Part shown: one piece after another, positions 17,954-27,006 of the stretch | How positions within the stretch are numbered: position 1 is the first letter of the stretch | Layout: every line of letters starts with the position of its first letter | NCBI GenBank assembly: GCA_016840285.1 | Contig: JAEOSR010000065.1 | Span: forward strand, 1 to 42,062 | From: Candidatus Hodarchaeota archaeon | Lineage (GTDB): Archaea > Asgardarchaeota > Heimdallarchaeia > Hodarchaeales > Hodarchaeaceae | Reading direction: 5' to 3' | DNA length: 42,062 bases | Translations under genes and position numbers: made by a program | The notes under the pieces: generated by a model | Told to the model about the DNA's origin: nothing | The model's database searches: none | The model's input: only the letters and a program-made list of their open reading frames with translations

Positions 17954-20530
17954 TCACCTTGGCTTAAGAACTACTGTAGCTTCTATGTATTCCTTTGGGA
18001 ATCCTTCCGCGGAATCATATTCGATAAGCATCAGGTGATATTCACCTTTCATCCATAGTTCAAGAGCTTGATCAGCGTAATGAGGATTGGCTGGGTTACC
18101 ACTAGCTCCTCCTGGAATTACACTCCAGCTATCTGTAATATTGCCAAAATCAACAACCATTCGCTCGCTGGGGCCACCCCCTACTCGTCGACCACCCGCA
18201 GCAAGAAGGGTGTAACCTGAACCATCATGTTCGAGTGATCCTTTTCCAAAGGAGGGAATTCCTCCTAGATGATTGAAGTACATTCGATGATATTCACCCC
18301 ATTCCCAATTATATTCTAAATTTGAACCAAATTCGTTTTCTAAAGATTTTATAGCTTCGATGAACGCTTCGGCCATAATATCATCCCTGTTTTCCACTGC
18401 AGTCGTTGTTACATTATCGAACCATTTTGAATCTGGATCCTCACGTACAAGATATTCTAATGTATTATCTTGAGGTTTTGTCACATCAATTCCGGCCTCT
18501 TCATACTCATCGTTCCACACTAGATCTTTAAACTGTGAAAACGTTTCATAAAAAATGGTTGGACCTATAAGTTGACTTTGCATGAGATACTTATCATCAC
18601 CTTCACTCCACGATTTCAATTCAGTTAATGCAGCTGTCGCTGTGCCTGAAAGTGTTTCCCCTGAATTTTCAACCGCTGCGATAAAGAATGGAGTGAAAGC
18701 TTCGGAACAAGTGTCAAAAATACCCATATCACCACATTGAGCATCTTTCATAAAATCAGCATCGATGGTTCCATCAGAAGCTTCACTCAACCAACGATTG
18801 ATACTTCTTCCACGATAACCTGCAGCTTGAGTACTACTTATATAATAGTGATAGTCAGGACCAGTGGACTTCTGATTAGCAGATGCAAGATAACATTGCG
18901 AGGGATTAACTGAGTAAGGAACTTCATGGAATGGAATATATTCCCAATCCTTATTAACCTCAGGATCGGAAGCATTTTGGATAAAACGGGCAAGAAGACC
19001 CTCTGTAAAGTTCCTCTTCACATACCTCCCTGTTGGTCTTAATGCAATGGTTCCATCAGAATCAGCAAAAACTACGTTCTGAGGGGGATCACAGAACCAT
19101 TGCATGGATTCATTAAATTCTTCCCAATTTTTAGCTTTATTTGCACCATACATAGCCCTAATCTCGTAGGTAGGACTTTCAGTAGCTGTCCATCTCATGG
19201 CTATTAGCGATTTTTCCATCTCCTCCGCCATTATCACTCCTTCCTGTGTGTATTTAATTGTCTCAGTATGGTTCCCAAGTCCCTTTACTGGAATGGTGAC
19301 ATTCCTTTTCGTTGGTGACAACCACATTGTTCCATTCCAATATTCACCCTCACCATTCCAAACATATTCGTACCAGTCCATCCCATCTGGCCCGACGTTA
19401 GTAAAACCCCATGCAACATGAGTATTGTATCCTACAATTACTACTGGAGTACCTGTAAGTGTATAACCATAAATGTTCCAATCATCTTCCGTCGCAACAA
19501 GATGGGCTTCATACCAGATGTGAGGCAGATCAATGCTTAGATGCATATCATTACAAAGAATTGGTTTTCCACTTTTTGTTTTTGTTCCATTTGCTACCCA
19601 GTTATTTGATCCTATCCATGACTGCTGGAAATATTTCACACTATCGGGAGTTCTATCCAATATTTTCTTAATTATTTCGCTATTGGTTTTAATGTCTCCA
19701 CTTTGAACTTTAGCTGCAATTTGATCTGTTAGAGCTGAAGGGAGCGAATAATTTCCATAATCAGGTACAATTGGAATCTGGTAATATGTCTGATTGAGTG
19801 GAAACAATTCCTCCATCGCAGTTAAGTTACCATTGAATAGATCATCTCTTAAAATAGTAGAATGTAAATCATAAGTCGAATAAGTTAACATTAAACTCAT
19901 TAACCGATTATAAACGAAGGTTTTAAGTGGTGTCCACCGTGTAGGTTTGAAATTTAATAATTGAAACTCGATTGGTAATGTTTTGGTTCTTATTCTGCGT
20001 TCAATTTCGTAATTCACCCCCTCACAATAAGCATCTAGGATGATTAACATCATATCGAGATCCGATTCAGATTCACGTTCTCTTTCGTATGTATCTATCA
20101 TCTCTTGCGCAGCTTTTTCAATCCCAATCGTTTCGTACCATATATCATCTTCAAGAGAATCATTACCCATCACTTCTGACATCAAACCCATTCCAGTTCG
20201 AACGGTCATCTCCATCTGAAACATTCTATCATAAGCATGACAGTAACCTAAGGCAAAAGCAGCATCTTTCTGAGTCTTGGCGTAAATATGGGGAATTCCC
20301 CAATTGTCACGGATGATAGTTACGCTATTCTCAATTCCTTCAAGGGTAATTGTGCCAGAAGCATAAGCTGATCCCTTCGAGGCGCCGAAAACTCCTCCAG
20401 GAGACACGATTGGCCCAAGAGCGAACATTCCCATTATTGGGGTCGAAAGGATTAGTATCAGGAGCAAAATTGCTACTATTGAAATTGCAAAGACTGCTCC
20501 CTGTTTATATAAATCACGTGGAAGAGGCAT
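17954..20530 (-). CDS. Penicillin-acylase-family Ntn hydrolase, membrane-anchored or secreted
   Basis: 858 residues from ATG 20530 (GTG at 20539 is an alternative). A hydrophobic helix at ~14-35 anchors or exports the protein. The alpha-chain block follows (VTIIRDNWGIPHIYA, then GYCHAYDRMFQMEM), then a spacer, and then Ser308 of GSNNWV, the nucleophile that becomes the beta-chain N-terminus after self-cleavage. Later blocks NDMHLSIDLPHIWYEAHL and YGYTLTGTPVVIVGYN are typical. Family members hydrolyse amides: penicillins, acyl-homoserine lactones, acylated amino acids or polyamines. It starts the operon with a membrane protein and a GS-like ligase, suggesting a physiological role in amide turnover. 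Length is standard and nothing looks broken. Confidence 0.9.
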   Translation of the reverse strand: MPLPRDLYKQGAVFAISIVAILLLILILSTPIMGMFALGPIVSPGGVFGASKGSAYASGTITLEGIENSVTIIRDNWGIPHIYAKTQKDAAFALGYCHAYDRMFQMEMTVRTGMGLMSEVMGNDSLEDDIWYETIGIEKAAQEMIDTYERERESESDLDMMLIILDAYCEGVNYEIERRIRTKTLPIEFQLLNFKPTRWTPLKTFVYNRLMSLMLTYSTYDLHSTILRDDLFNGNLTAMEELFPLNQTYYQIPIVPDYGNYSLPSALTDQIAAKVQSGDIKTNSEIIKKILDRTPDSVKYFQQSWIGSNNWVANGTKTKSGKPILCNDMHLSIDLPHIWYEAHLVATEDDWNIYGYTLTGTPVVIVGYNTHVAWGFTNVGPDGMDWYEYVWNGEGEYWNGTMWLSPTKRNVTIPVKGLGNHTETIKYTQEGVIMAEEMEKSLIAMRWTATESPTYEIRAMYGANKAKNWEEFNESMQWFCDPPQNVVFADSDGTIALRPTGRYVKRNFTEGLLARFIQNASDPEVNKDWEYIPFHEVPYSVNPSQCYLASANQKSTGPDYHYYISSTQAAGYRGRSINRWLSEASDGTIDADFMKDAQCGDMGIFDTCSEAFTPFFIAAVENSGETLSGTATAALTELKSWSEGDDKYLMQSQLIGPTIFYETFSQFKDLVWNDEYEEAGIDVTKPQDNTLEYLVREDPDSKWFDNVTTTAVENRDDIMAEAFIEAIKSLENEFGSNLEYNWEWGEYHRMYFNHLGGIPSFGKGSLEHDGSGYTLLAAGGRRVGGGPSERMVVDFGNITDSWSVIPGGASGNPANPHYADQALELWMKGEYHLMLIEYDSAEGFPKEYIEATVVLKPR

Positions 20531-20555
20531 TTTAATCACAGAGTTCTATTCGGTT

Positions 20556-20571
20556 AGTTTATTATTTTAAT
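20556..20571 (-). promoter_or_regulatory. TATA-like element for the acylase operon
   Basis: The minus strand reads TTAAAATAATAAAC within this interval, about 30 bases before the ATG at 20530 and so positioned for a very short leader. Surrounding DNA is also AT-rich, which limits confidence. Confidence 0.3.
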
Positions 20572-20704
20572 TGTGAAGGTAGATTGTGTATATTACTTAA
20601 GAAAGGTTTAAGATGAAGCCTAAGTAATAAATAAAAGAGTTTTTGAAGTATCATTAAACTCTTTCAATAGAACTTAGATTAAATGCTTCATACACCATAT
20701 CAAA

Positions 20705-21220
20705 ATGGAATTACCACCCATTTCTATTTTAAAAGAAAATTTATGGACTAAGAGAGTAATGCTATCTGAAGATATGCCTGATGATCATAATTTAGGATTA
20801 TTCTTTGGGATTATAGAACACAACAAATTTAATCCTACAATTCTTTGGTCAGGGTCTACCTGGCATTCAGAAATTCAGACTTGGAATTTACTCTTAAAGA
20901 TTCTTGCAACCAAAGACCCAATAGATCTTGAGGAAGTAGAATGGAATTTTTTACCTTTAATCTGGGACGATGTGGAGATTTTCGCACTTACTAAAGCATT
21001 TCGAATTAGAGGAATTGGTTCTGCGTACTTAGTTGTTTTCCATCAATCAGCAGAGAAATTAACCCAATTTATACTCACGAAGGAGGAGGAGATAGCAATA
21101 ACATTTAAAGAAATTCTAACTTCTTCAGTATTTTCATCAATCCAACGTTTAACAAATGAACAATTAAAACAAATTCGCATTAAATGTCAAGCCTATTATG
21201 AAGTTCTGTCACAGCTTTGA
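20705..21220 (+). CDS. Hypothetical soluble protein
   Basis: 171 residues from ATG 20705. It has mixed alpha/beta character with many aromatic residues (several Trp between residues ~45 and 90) and no transmembrane segment, signal peptide or Cys motif. The C-terminal ~50 residues look helical (FKEILTSSVFSSIQRL onwards). No family was recognised. The next gene begins right at its stop, and the pair could be co-transcribed. The ORF is accepted as real because of length, good codon texture and position between divergent and co-directional genes. Confidence 0.5.
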   Translation: MELPPISILKENLWTKRVMLSEDMPDDHNLGLFFGIIEHNKFNPTILWSGSTWHSEIQTWNLLLKILATKDPIDLEEVEWNFLPLIWDDVEIFALTKAFRIRGIGSAYLVVFHQSAEKLTQFILTKEEEIAITFKEILTSSVFSSIQRLTNEQLKQIRIKCQAYYEVLSQL

Positions 21221-21318
21221 ACTCTTACAGTGAAAATATGTTATTACTCTTTTATTCCTGTTCATATTTATTTGAAAAACCAAATGACTTATTTGATCCA
21301 TCTGAATCTAATGATACT

Positions 21319-21978
21319 ATGCTAAAAAAGAGAGAATTTAGATTTAGACTAAAGTTTTCATTGATTCTACTTATGATCCTACCTTATGTATACCAATCTA
21401 CCGCGACTCCAGCCTATTCAAAAATTTGGACACAATCAGATGGATCCGAATTAGAAATCATTATTTTCTCTTTTGCTACCAACCTTGTAGTTGATACAAA
21501 ATACACTTACAGAATTGACTTAGAAGCTAAAGCTTTTGGCTCACACCTAGATGGATTCTATTCAATAGCAGTAGGTCTTAGATTTACAAGCTCTGAAGAA
21601 ACGATCAAGAGTGATTTGAGATGTGATATTGGTGATCTTTCAACTGTTGGCTCAAAGATTCATGTTTTATTAGAATTTGTAGTCCCTTCCGCAGATGAAT
21701 TTTTATTAAGCCGTGGCAAATCAGTACAGGGGCAACTTCAGTACATAGTTTATTACTCAGAACAGGCAAAAGATTGGGATAAATCTGAGATGGCACCAAA
21801 TCAATGGCCCCATGAGTCTGATTCATCGCTTGGATGGGAAACAATTTCTCAAGGAAAGATTACAAATCCTCTAATCGATTTTAAATCAACAGTCATCATT
21901 ATGGCAATTGTCTCTCTAATTGGTTCAGTTATTATCATTTATACTATCGTAAGAAAGAAATCAAGCACAAGCAAGTGA
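21319..21978 (+). CDS. Predicted single-pass membrane protein with an extracytoplasmic domain
   Basis: 220 residues from ATG 21319, chosen because MLKKREFRFR followed by a hydrophobic stretch forms a proper signal peptide. The frame also extends to a TTG at 21217 that overlaps the preceding stop. The mature part (about 30-185) is predicted beta-rich and exposed outside. A second hydrophobic helix near 190-212 is followed by a basic tail KKSSTSK, so the protein would be anchored with a short cytoplasmic end. No domain family was recognised. It probably belongs with the 20705 gene. Confidence 0.5.
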   Translation: MLKKREFRFRLKFSLILLMILPYVYQSTATPAYSKIWTQSDGSELEIIIFSFATNLVVDTKYTYRIDLEAKAFGSHLDGFYSIAVGLRFTSSEETIKSDLRCDIGDLSTVGSKIHVLLEFVVPSADEFLLSRGKSVQGQLQYIVYYSEQAKDWDKSEMAPNQWPHESDSSLGWETISQGKITNPLIDFKSTVIIMAIVSLIGSVIIIYTIVRKKSSTSK

Positions 21979-21996
21979 ATAACCAAATTTGCTGCT

Positions 21997-22752
21997 TTAT
22001 TTCGTTTTTTGATTTAACAATAGCTCCATTCCAGCTATGGCTATCTTGATTGATGCAACATGGCCTGCTTCCTTGTTCAAAATCAATTCCCCAGTCTCAA
22101 TATCACCAATAGCAGCTAAAATTGCTCCAGTTTTCCATCCTCGGATGGTACCTAAAACAAAGAGCGTTGAGACTTCCATCTCGGTAACAAGAGCTTGTCC
22201 CCGTTTCCATGTTGCCCATCTTTCAATGATATCTTTCTTAGCTGGTATCATCTTTGGTTCTTCACTCCAAAATGCGTCTTTTGAATGAACTATTCCTTCG
22301 TGAAAACGATCCTGAAGGTTGAGATTGAAGGTTCCCTGTCGTAAAGCTAGAATGACATCGGGATGAGCCACTGCAGGATATTCTAGAGGTATATACTGCT
22401 TTGTTGTTCCTTCATCACGAATAGCACCCACAGCAGAGACAATATCTCCTATTTTGACTTGGGAATGCAGAATACCAGAAGTTCCTACTCGAATGATGGT
22501 TGTGATTTCACATCTCCCAAATTCTTCCAACCCGACTGCAGTAGAAGGGCCTCCTATCCCCATACTTGCTATGACAACTGGGTTTTCCTCAATGTATGCT
22601 AAGAATGTTCTGTATTCACGGTTGAATGTAAGTTCCTGAGGGTCTTTCAAATGCTGGGCGATAGCTTCAGTCCGAGCTGGGTCACCAACTATGAACATAT
22701 GCCGAGCTCCCTTTAATTCTTCTTGGGATAAATTGATATGATAATGTTTCAT
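21997..22752 (-). CDS. udp: Uridine/purine nucleoside phosphorylase (PNP/UDP family 1)
   Basis: 251 residues, standard for hexameric uridine-phosphorylase-type enzymes. Motifs include the phosphate loop VGDPAR (22-27), SMGIGGPS, IIRVGTSG, and the base/ribose-binding TEMEVS. It reversibly cleaves nucleosides with phosphate to ribose-1-phosphate and free base. Uridine is the best guess, but purine specificity cannot be excluded. ATG start at 22752, 23 bases after the DUF35 gene stop, so it is the last gene of the GNAT-thiolase-DUF35 operon. That link to acyl-CoA chemistry is unexpected and may be only transcriptional convenience. Confidence 0.88.
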   Translation of the reverse strand: MKHYHINLSQEELKGARHMFIVGDPARTEAIAQHLKDPQELTFNREYRTFLAYIEENPVVIASMGIGGPSTAVGLEEFGRCEITTIIRVGTSGILHSQVKIGDIVSAVGAIRDEGTTKQYIPLEYPAVAHPDVILALRQGTFNLNLQDRFHEGIVHSKDAFWSEEPKMIPAKKDIIERWATWKRGQALVTEMEVSTLFVLGTIRGWKTGAILAAIGDIETGELILNKEAGHVASIKIAIAGMELLLNQKTK

Positions 22753-22775
22753 TACTTAACCTCAGACTTAGATTG

Positions 22776-23120
22776 TTAAAGAGGTTCCCAAACAAAACCA
22801 GATATATTTTTACCATCAATTTCTCTAACTGGTTTCCAAACAGCTTTAAGTTTCATTCCTAATTTAATATCAGCTATATCAGCTTCTAATTGGCCAGTAT
22901 AGCGTACTTCTCCAAGATCGACAATCCCTAACAAAAGAGAGGATTTTTTAATCCCTGTTGGTGGAGCTTTCAGTATTGTATAAGTGACAAGGGAACCTAT
23001 AGAGGGAAGCTCCACTTCTTTAAAATTCTGATGTTTACACTGGAGACAACGACCATGTTTTGGATAATGAACTTTACCACAATTTTGACATTTGTATCCA
23101 ATCGGTACTTTTTCTGTCAT
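22776..23120 (-). CDS. DUF35 zinc-ribbon/OB-fold protein, partner of the thiolase-like protein
   Basis: 114 residues from ATG 23120, preferred because GAAGGTGA lies about 7 bases upstream; a TTG at 23135 would overlap the thiolase stop. A rubredoxin-like zinc ribbon is formed by Cys11, Cys14, Cys25 and Cys28. An OB-fold follows with the usual GSLVTYTILKAPPTG segment. DUF35 (ChsH2-like) proteins bind acyl-CoA thiolases, HMG-CoA synthase or thiolase-fold aldolases and help bind or channel CoA substrates. Here it directly follows a thiolase-fold gene that lacks the nucleophilic Cys, as in steroid side-chain aldolase pairs. Confidence 0.87.
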   Translation of the reverse strand: MTEKVPIGYKCQNCGKVHYPKHGRCLQCKHQNFKEVELPSIGSLVTYTILKAPPTGIKKSSLLLGIVDLGEVRYTGQLEADIADIKLGMKLKAVWKPVREIDGKNISGFVWEPL

Positions 23121-23131
23121 TAAAATCACCT

Positions 23132-24313
23132 TCAAGCCTTCGAGAGAATAGTGACAACAACATTGTTGCCGAATCCACCAAAATTAACTGCATATGCATG
23201 TTTGGGATTATTGGGAATTTGTCGCTCACCTGCTTCTCCTCTAAGTTGCCATGTCAATTCACAGAGTTGAGCAACTCCAGTTGCACCGACAGGGTGTCCG
23301 CGAGCTTTTAGCCCCCCTGAAGGATTGACTGGAAATCGGCCATTGATCTCTGTTTCACCCTCACGAATTGCAAGATGAGCCTTACCTCGTTCATAAAATC
23401 CTGCTGACTCCAATTCGGCTATTTCTAATATTTCAAAAGCGTTGTGCACTTCTGCAAAGTCTATATCATCTCTTTTCAGTTTAGCCATTGTAAACGCCTG
23501 GTCAGAAGCATCTTTAACTGCTTTAAGAAAAGTTGGATCCTCACGTTCATGTACAGCCATAGTGTCCATACCTTGTCCTGTACCAGTGAATTTGATCAAA
23601 CAATTTTTAGATAATTCTTTGGCTTTATCAAGTGAACACATTATGATAGAAGCTGCCCCATCGGAAACAGGACACATATCATAAAGGTGTAATGGATCAG
23701 CAATCATAGGATTGTTCAGCTTAGCTTCGCGAGAGGTTAGAATGCCTTCCAGGGTAATTTTTTGTTGTATATGAGCATAAGGATTCATTAAACCATTATT
23801 ATGATTTTTAATGGCAATTCTAGCAAGGTCTTCTGATGTGACCCCATATTCGTTGAAGTATATTCGAGCAAGCATTGCACCGAGAGAAGGAAATGTAATA
23901 CCATAAATATATTCAGCCTCCGGGTGTGACATAGTAGCAATAAAGTCAGTAACTACTGGTCCTGGAGCAACGCGCATTTTTTCTCCACCAGTAACCATAA
24001 CACAGTCGTGAATCCCTGAAGCAATGGCCATATAACCTATTCGAGCAGCTGTTCCTCCTGAAGCTGGACCATTCTCAATAGATGCGCCGACAGCGGGAAA
24101 AAGGTTTAGATAGTCGATTAAAGCAGAGCCTAATGCTGTTTGGTTATTAATACGTCCCGCTCCCATATTGGCAACAAATACAGCATCAATTCCATCTGTC
24201 CCCGCATCGTTAATCGCATCTAGTGAAGCTTCCGCCATCATTTCAATGATTGACCCATCGTAACGTCCCCATTGACTCCCCATCCCCACCCCAATAATAG
24301 CAACATCACGCAT
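23132..24313 (-). CDS. Thiolase-fold protein lacking the nucleophilic cysteine
   Basis: 393 residues, aligning by eye with archaeal acetyl-CoA acetyltransferases / SCP2-type thiolases. Conserved parts are the EVHNAF block (His290), GRFPVNPSGGLKARGHPVGATG (His340) and QLRGEAGERQ. The usual nucleophile motif E-N-x-C-x-S-G reads IENGPASGG, with Pro83 at the Cys position, and the C-terminal region reads NFGGFGNN with no second Cys. Classical Claisen condensation is therefore unlikely. Thiolase-fold proteins without this Cys that pair with DUF35 partners are known as acyl-CoA aldolases (Ltp2-type). It overlaps the GNAT-like gene by 8 bases and precedes the DUF35 gene, pointing to a complex. Confidence 0.87.
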   Translation of the reverse strand: MRDVAIIGVGMGSQWGRYDGSIIEMMAEASLDAINDAGTDGIDAVFVANMGAGRINNQTALGSALIDYLNLFPAVGASIENGPASGGTAARIGYMAIASGIHDCVMVTGGEKMRVAPGPVVTDFIATMSHPEAEYIYGITFPSLGAMLARIYFNEYGVTSEDLARIAIKNHNNGLMNPYAHIQQKITLEGILTSREAKLNNPMIADPLHLYDMCPVSDGAASIIMCSLDKAKELSKNCLIKFTGTGQGMDTMAVHEREDPTFLKAVKDASDQAFTMAKLKRDDIDFAEVHNAFEILEIAELESAGFYERGKAHLAIREGETEINGRFPVNPSGGLKARGHPVGATGVAQLCELTWQLRGEAGERQIPNNPKHAYAVNFGGFGNNVVVTILSKA

Positions 24314-25031
24314 TTAACCATTCTTCCTTCTTTTTACGTGTGATTTGAAATATGACATCTTCGGGGAGTATAATATTTCTTTTACATTTCTCTAGCAAAT
24401 CCTCGGGGACAGGCCGTTCTCCAAAGAGGCGTTCTGGGACAACATAACCTTTCCAATTTTCTTTTATAAGACAATAGGAGGGTACCCCACCTAATTCATG
24501 CTCTACTTCGAGACGGGGCTCTAGTCGCAATTCTTCCATCCATCGTCGGAATCCAATTGGAGACTCTGCTACAATGTAAACCTCTTCATTACCCAATAGG
24601 AAATGATTTTCCATCTTTGCCACAAATAAATGAGCGCCAACACGAAGGCCTCTTTTGAAAGTCATCGTGTGAAGGCTTATCCCAACTTTAGGATTAACAG
24701 TTAAACGGCTGTTGACAAGACCTAAAACTTCTCCAGTGTTCCCATCTTGCCCAAGAAGTACATATTCATCATGAACTCTGTAATTTGTATAAGCTAATAG
24801 TTCCCCTAGTATCCGAGCACCTACAATATCATAATATTGATAGTCTGTAAGTCTTACAATATCATAGAATAACGGAATAACTTGTTTTACCTCATCCCGT
24901 GAGATTTGACGAACTACCATCTTGGTACCATCAACTAAATTGATATATTTTGGAGGATAAGGTGTATTTTCGGGATTTATCTTATTTTGTGGAGGACGTA
25001 GCATTTCTTCGTCTATTGACATCGTTCTCAT
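24306..25031 (-). CDS. GNAT-like protein, first in the thiolase operon
   Basis: 241 residues from ATG 25031 (TTG 25070 and ATG 25022 are alternatives; a GAGAG precedes the latter). After a Pro-rich N-terminal tail, the part from LVDGTKMVVRQISRDEV onward has the order of a GNAT acetyltransferase: strand, helix, strand with VLGLVNSRL, a GISLHTMTF strand, an acetyl-CoA-loop-like KRGLRVGAHLF, and a later strand EVYIVAESP. The R/Q-x-x-G-x-G/A loop is only partly matched. Its stop overlaps the thiolase-like start by 8 bases. Assignment to GNAT is moderate; the substrate may be a CoA-linked intermediate of the same pathway. Confidence 0.55.
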   Translation of the reverse strand: MRTMSIDEEMLRPPQNKINPENTPYPPKYINLVDGTKMVVRQISRDEVKQVIPLFYDIVRLTDYQYYDIVGARILGELLAYTNYRVHDEYVLLGQDGNTGEVLGLVNSRLTVNPKVGISLHTMTFKRGLRVGAHLFVAKMENHFLLGNEEVYIVAESPIGFRRWMEELRLEPRLEVEHELGGVPSYCLIKENWKGYVVPERLFGERPVPEDLLEKCKRNIILPEDVIFQITRKKKEEWLNA

Positions 25032-25225
25032 CTCTCTTGGTATTTTTAACGGTATTTTAATTGAAAACAATCAAGAAACAAATCTTTTTCTAGCTATTGT
25101 CTCAGAGTAATCTTTACTAAGTATTTACAATAAATCCGATAAAAACTCCGAGGATTTCATGAAATCTTTTGTTAATCCTCCTGAAAAAGAAAATTACTCC
25201 CTTATGCCTCAGGATGTAAGAAGGA

Positions 25226-26473
25226 ATGGATTTACTAATTAGAAATGCTCTTACACGAGAAGGAAAATTAGTTAATATCTCAATCGAATACGGTATGATT
25301 AGAGAAATCTCAAAAAAGAAATTAAGTGAAGCTGATCAAACTATTGATGCAAAAGGTTCATTGGTTACTGAAAGTCTAATTAGCCCACACAACCACTTGG
25401 ATAAAGTTTTAATTGGCGACATCATCGAACCGAATGAATCAGGGACCCTTTGGGAAGCTATTCAAAAGACATGGGAGGTTAAGAGGAATTATACAGTGGA
25501 GGAAATTAAAAAACGAGCTAGTGAAGTGATCGATCAACAAATCAAATATGGGGTCACCCACCTACGCACCCATGTGGATATTGATTCCATTGGAAAACTT
25601 ACACCTCTTAAAGGCCTTATCGCGGTAAAAGAAGCCTACAAGAATATCATCGATCTCCAAATTGTTGCTTTTCCCCAAGAGGGAATTTTGAAAGATGAAG
25701 GGACTGAAGCCTTATTGTATTCCGCAATGGAAACTGGTGCGGACTTAATAGGAGGTATGCCTCATAATGAGTACACTCCTCAAGATTCTCAACATCATAT
25801 TGATATTTTGTTTGATATTGCGAAACAATTCAGTGTGGATATCGATTCTCATACGGATGAGACTGACGATCCCAACTCTCGAACACTTCAGTACCTTGCA
25901 TCCAGCACTGTTAAGCGTGATTACTGTGAACGGGTAACTGTAGATCATATTTGTTCTCTAGCTGCCCAAAACGATTATTACGCAAGTCGCATTATTGATT
26001 TGGTCAAGTTAGCAAAGATTAATGTTATAACAAATCCTGGAACAAATATGGTATTACAAGGAAGATTGGATACATATCCAAAACGAGTTGGGATAACACG
26101 TGTGAAACAATTAGTTGATGCGGGAGTAAATGTCACTACTGGGCAAGACTGTATCAATGATCCATACTATCCCTATGGGAAAGGGGACATGCTTGAAGTG
26201 GCTAACCTACTTGGTCATGCAGCTAAAATGACTTCAATTAGTGAGATCAACAGTCTCTATGATATGATCACCTATAATGCTGCAAAAACGATGGGAATTT
26301 CAGACCACAAGCTAATTGAGGATGCACCAGCTAACCTTGTGATTCTACATGGTATAAAGACTGTAAACGAAGCAATACGGAAAACACCACCGGAACGAAC
26401 AACTATTAGAAAAGGAAAAATTATATCTAAGACTTCGTTAACAGAAGATCAATATTATGAAATAGAAACCTAA
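25226..26473 (+). CDS. Cytosine deaminase-like amidohydrolase
   Basis: 415 residues. It follows CodA closely: His55/His57 in SPHNHLDK, HVDID near 116, AFPQEGI, His209-T-D-E212-TDDP, His241 in VDHICS, and Asp308 in GQDCINDPYYPYGKGD. These supply the metal ligands and catalytic Glu/His/Asp. CodA converts cytosine to uracil plus ammonia; relatives act on isoguanine, creatinine-like or ammelide-type rings. It stands alone on the plus strand, divergent from the thiolase operon. A uridine-phosphorylase-like gene nearby would link it to pyrimidine salvage. Start ATG 25226 with AGGA 12 bases upstream. Confidence 0.87.
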   Translation: MDLLIRNALTREGKLVNISIEYGMIREISKKKLSEADQTIDAKGSLVTESLISPHNHLDKVLIGDIIEPNESGTLWEAIQKTWEVKRNYTVEEIKKRASEVIDQQIKYGVTHLRTHVDIDSIGKLTPLKGLIAVKEAYKNIIDLQIVAFPQEGILKDEGTEALLYSAMETGADLIGGMPHNEYTPQDSQHHIDILFDIAKQFSVDIDSHTDETDDPNSRTLQYLASSTVKRDYCERVTVDHICSLAAQNDYYASRIIDLVKLAKINVITNPGTNMVLQGRLDTYPKRVGITRVKQLVDAGVNVTTGQDCINDPYYPYGKGDMLEVANLLGHAAKMTSISEINSLYDMITYNAAKTMGISDHKLIEDAPANLVILHGIKTVNEAIRKTPPERTTIRKGKIISKTSLTEDQYYEIET

Positions 26474-26475
26474 AA

Positions 26476-26976
26476 CTAGTAATTAATCATTGATAATATT
26501 GTTATTCCAATCCAGAGGACAATTAAACTTAGTTCTGGCAAAATACCAACTCTATTATGATTTAGATTTGGCATCCATGAGAAGAAAATCTGTCTAATTT
26601 TATTAGCAATTGGATGTAAATAGTATCTCCTTCCCCATTCGGGTTGGTTTTTTCGTGAGGCGATGTTACGCAATGTATACCAATCCCACAAATCAGGAAG
26701 ATTAGCAAAAAGCATCCCTAGCCAAAATTCCCAGATGAATAATCCAATAATTACGAATCCAATCAGATATACAAAAAGGTGCCATGTGAGCCAAAAATTA
26801 TCATGAATCCTCTCTGGAGGGTGATAGGTAGACTTGGCAAGAGCGTCTAAAAGAAAGTGAGAACAAAATGCGGTAATTATTATGAGTATGACAGAGAGCC
26901 AAGTAGGTGTAGGAATCATTGTATTTATCAGATACTGAATAACAATACCAGCGATAAGATGTGTTGGAAGTTGCAT
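26476..26976 (-). CDS. Integral membrane protein, YdjM/DUF457-like
   Basis: 166 residues from ATG 26976 with about four hydrophobic segments. The N-terminal LPTHLIAG and the SHFLLDALAKSTYHP stretch (residues ~39-53) resemble the His/Asp pattern of YdjM-type membrane-bound metal-dependent hydrolases (DUF457), in which His and Asp at the membrane edge may bind metal. The similarity is short. It ends the operon PhnN-like kinase, 193-residue membrane protein, this gene, with 30 bases to the previous gene. Its stop is 2 bases from the convergent cytosine-deaminase-like gene's stop. Confidence 0.5.
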   Translation of the reverse strand: MQLPTHLIAGIVIQYLINTMIPTPTWLSVILIIITAFCSHFLLDALAKSTYHPPERIHDNFWLTWHLFVYLIGFVIIGLFIWEFWLGMLFANLPDLWDWYTLRNIASRKNQPEWGRRYYLHPIANKIRQIFFSWMPNLNHNRVGILPELSLIVLWIGITILSMINY

Positions 26977-27006
26977 TTTTGGACTGCCGCCAGATTTATC
27001 TTCAAT

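Noticed and set aside
21217..21318. N-terminal extension of the membrane protein from TTG 21217
   Set aside because: It would bury the clear signal peptide that starts at ATG 21319; kept only as an alternative because it overlaps the previous stop.
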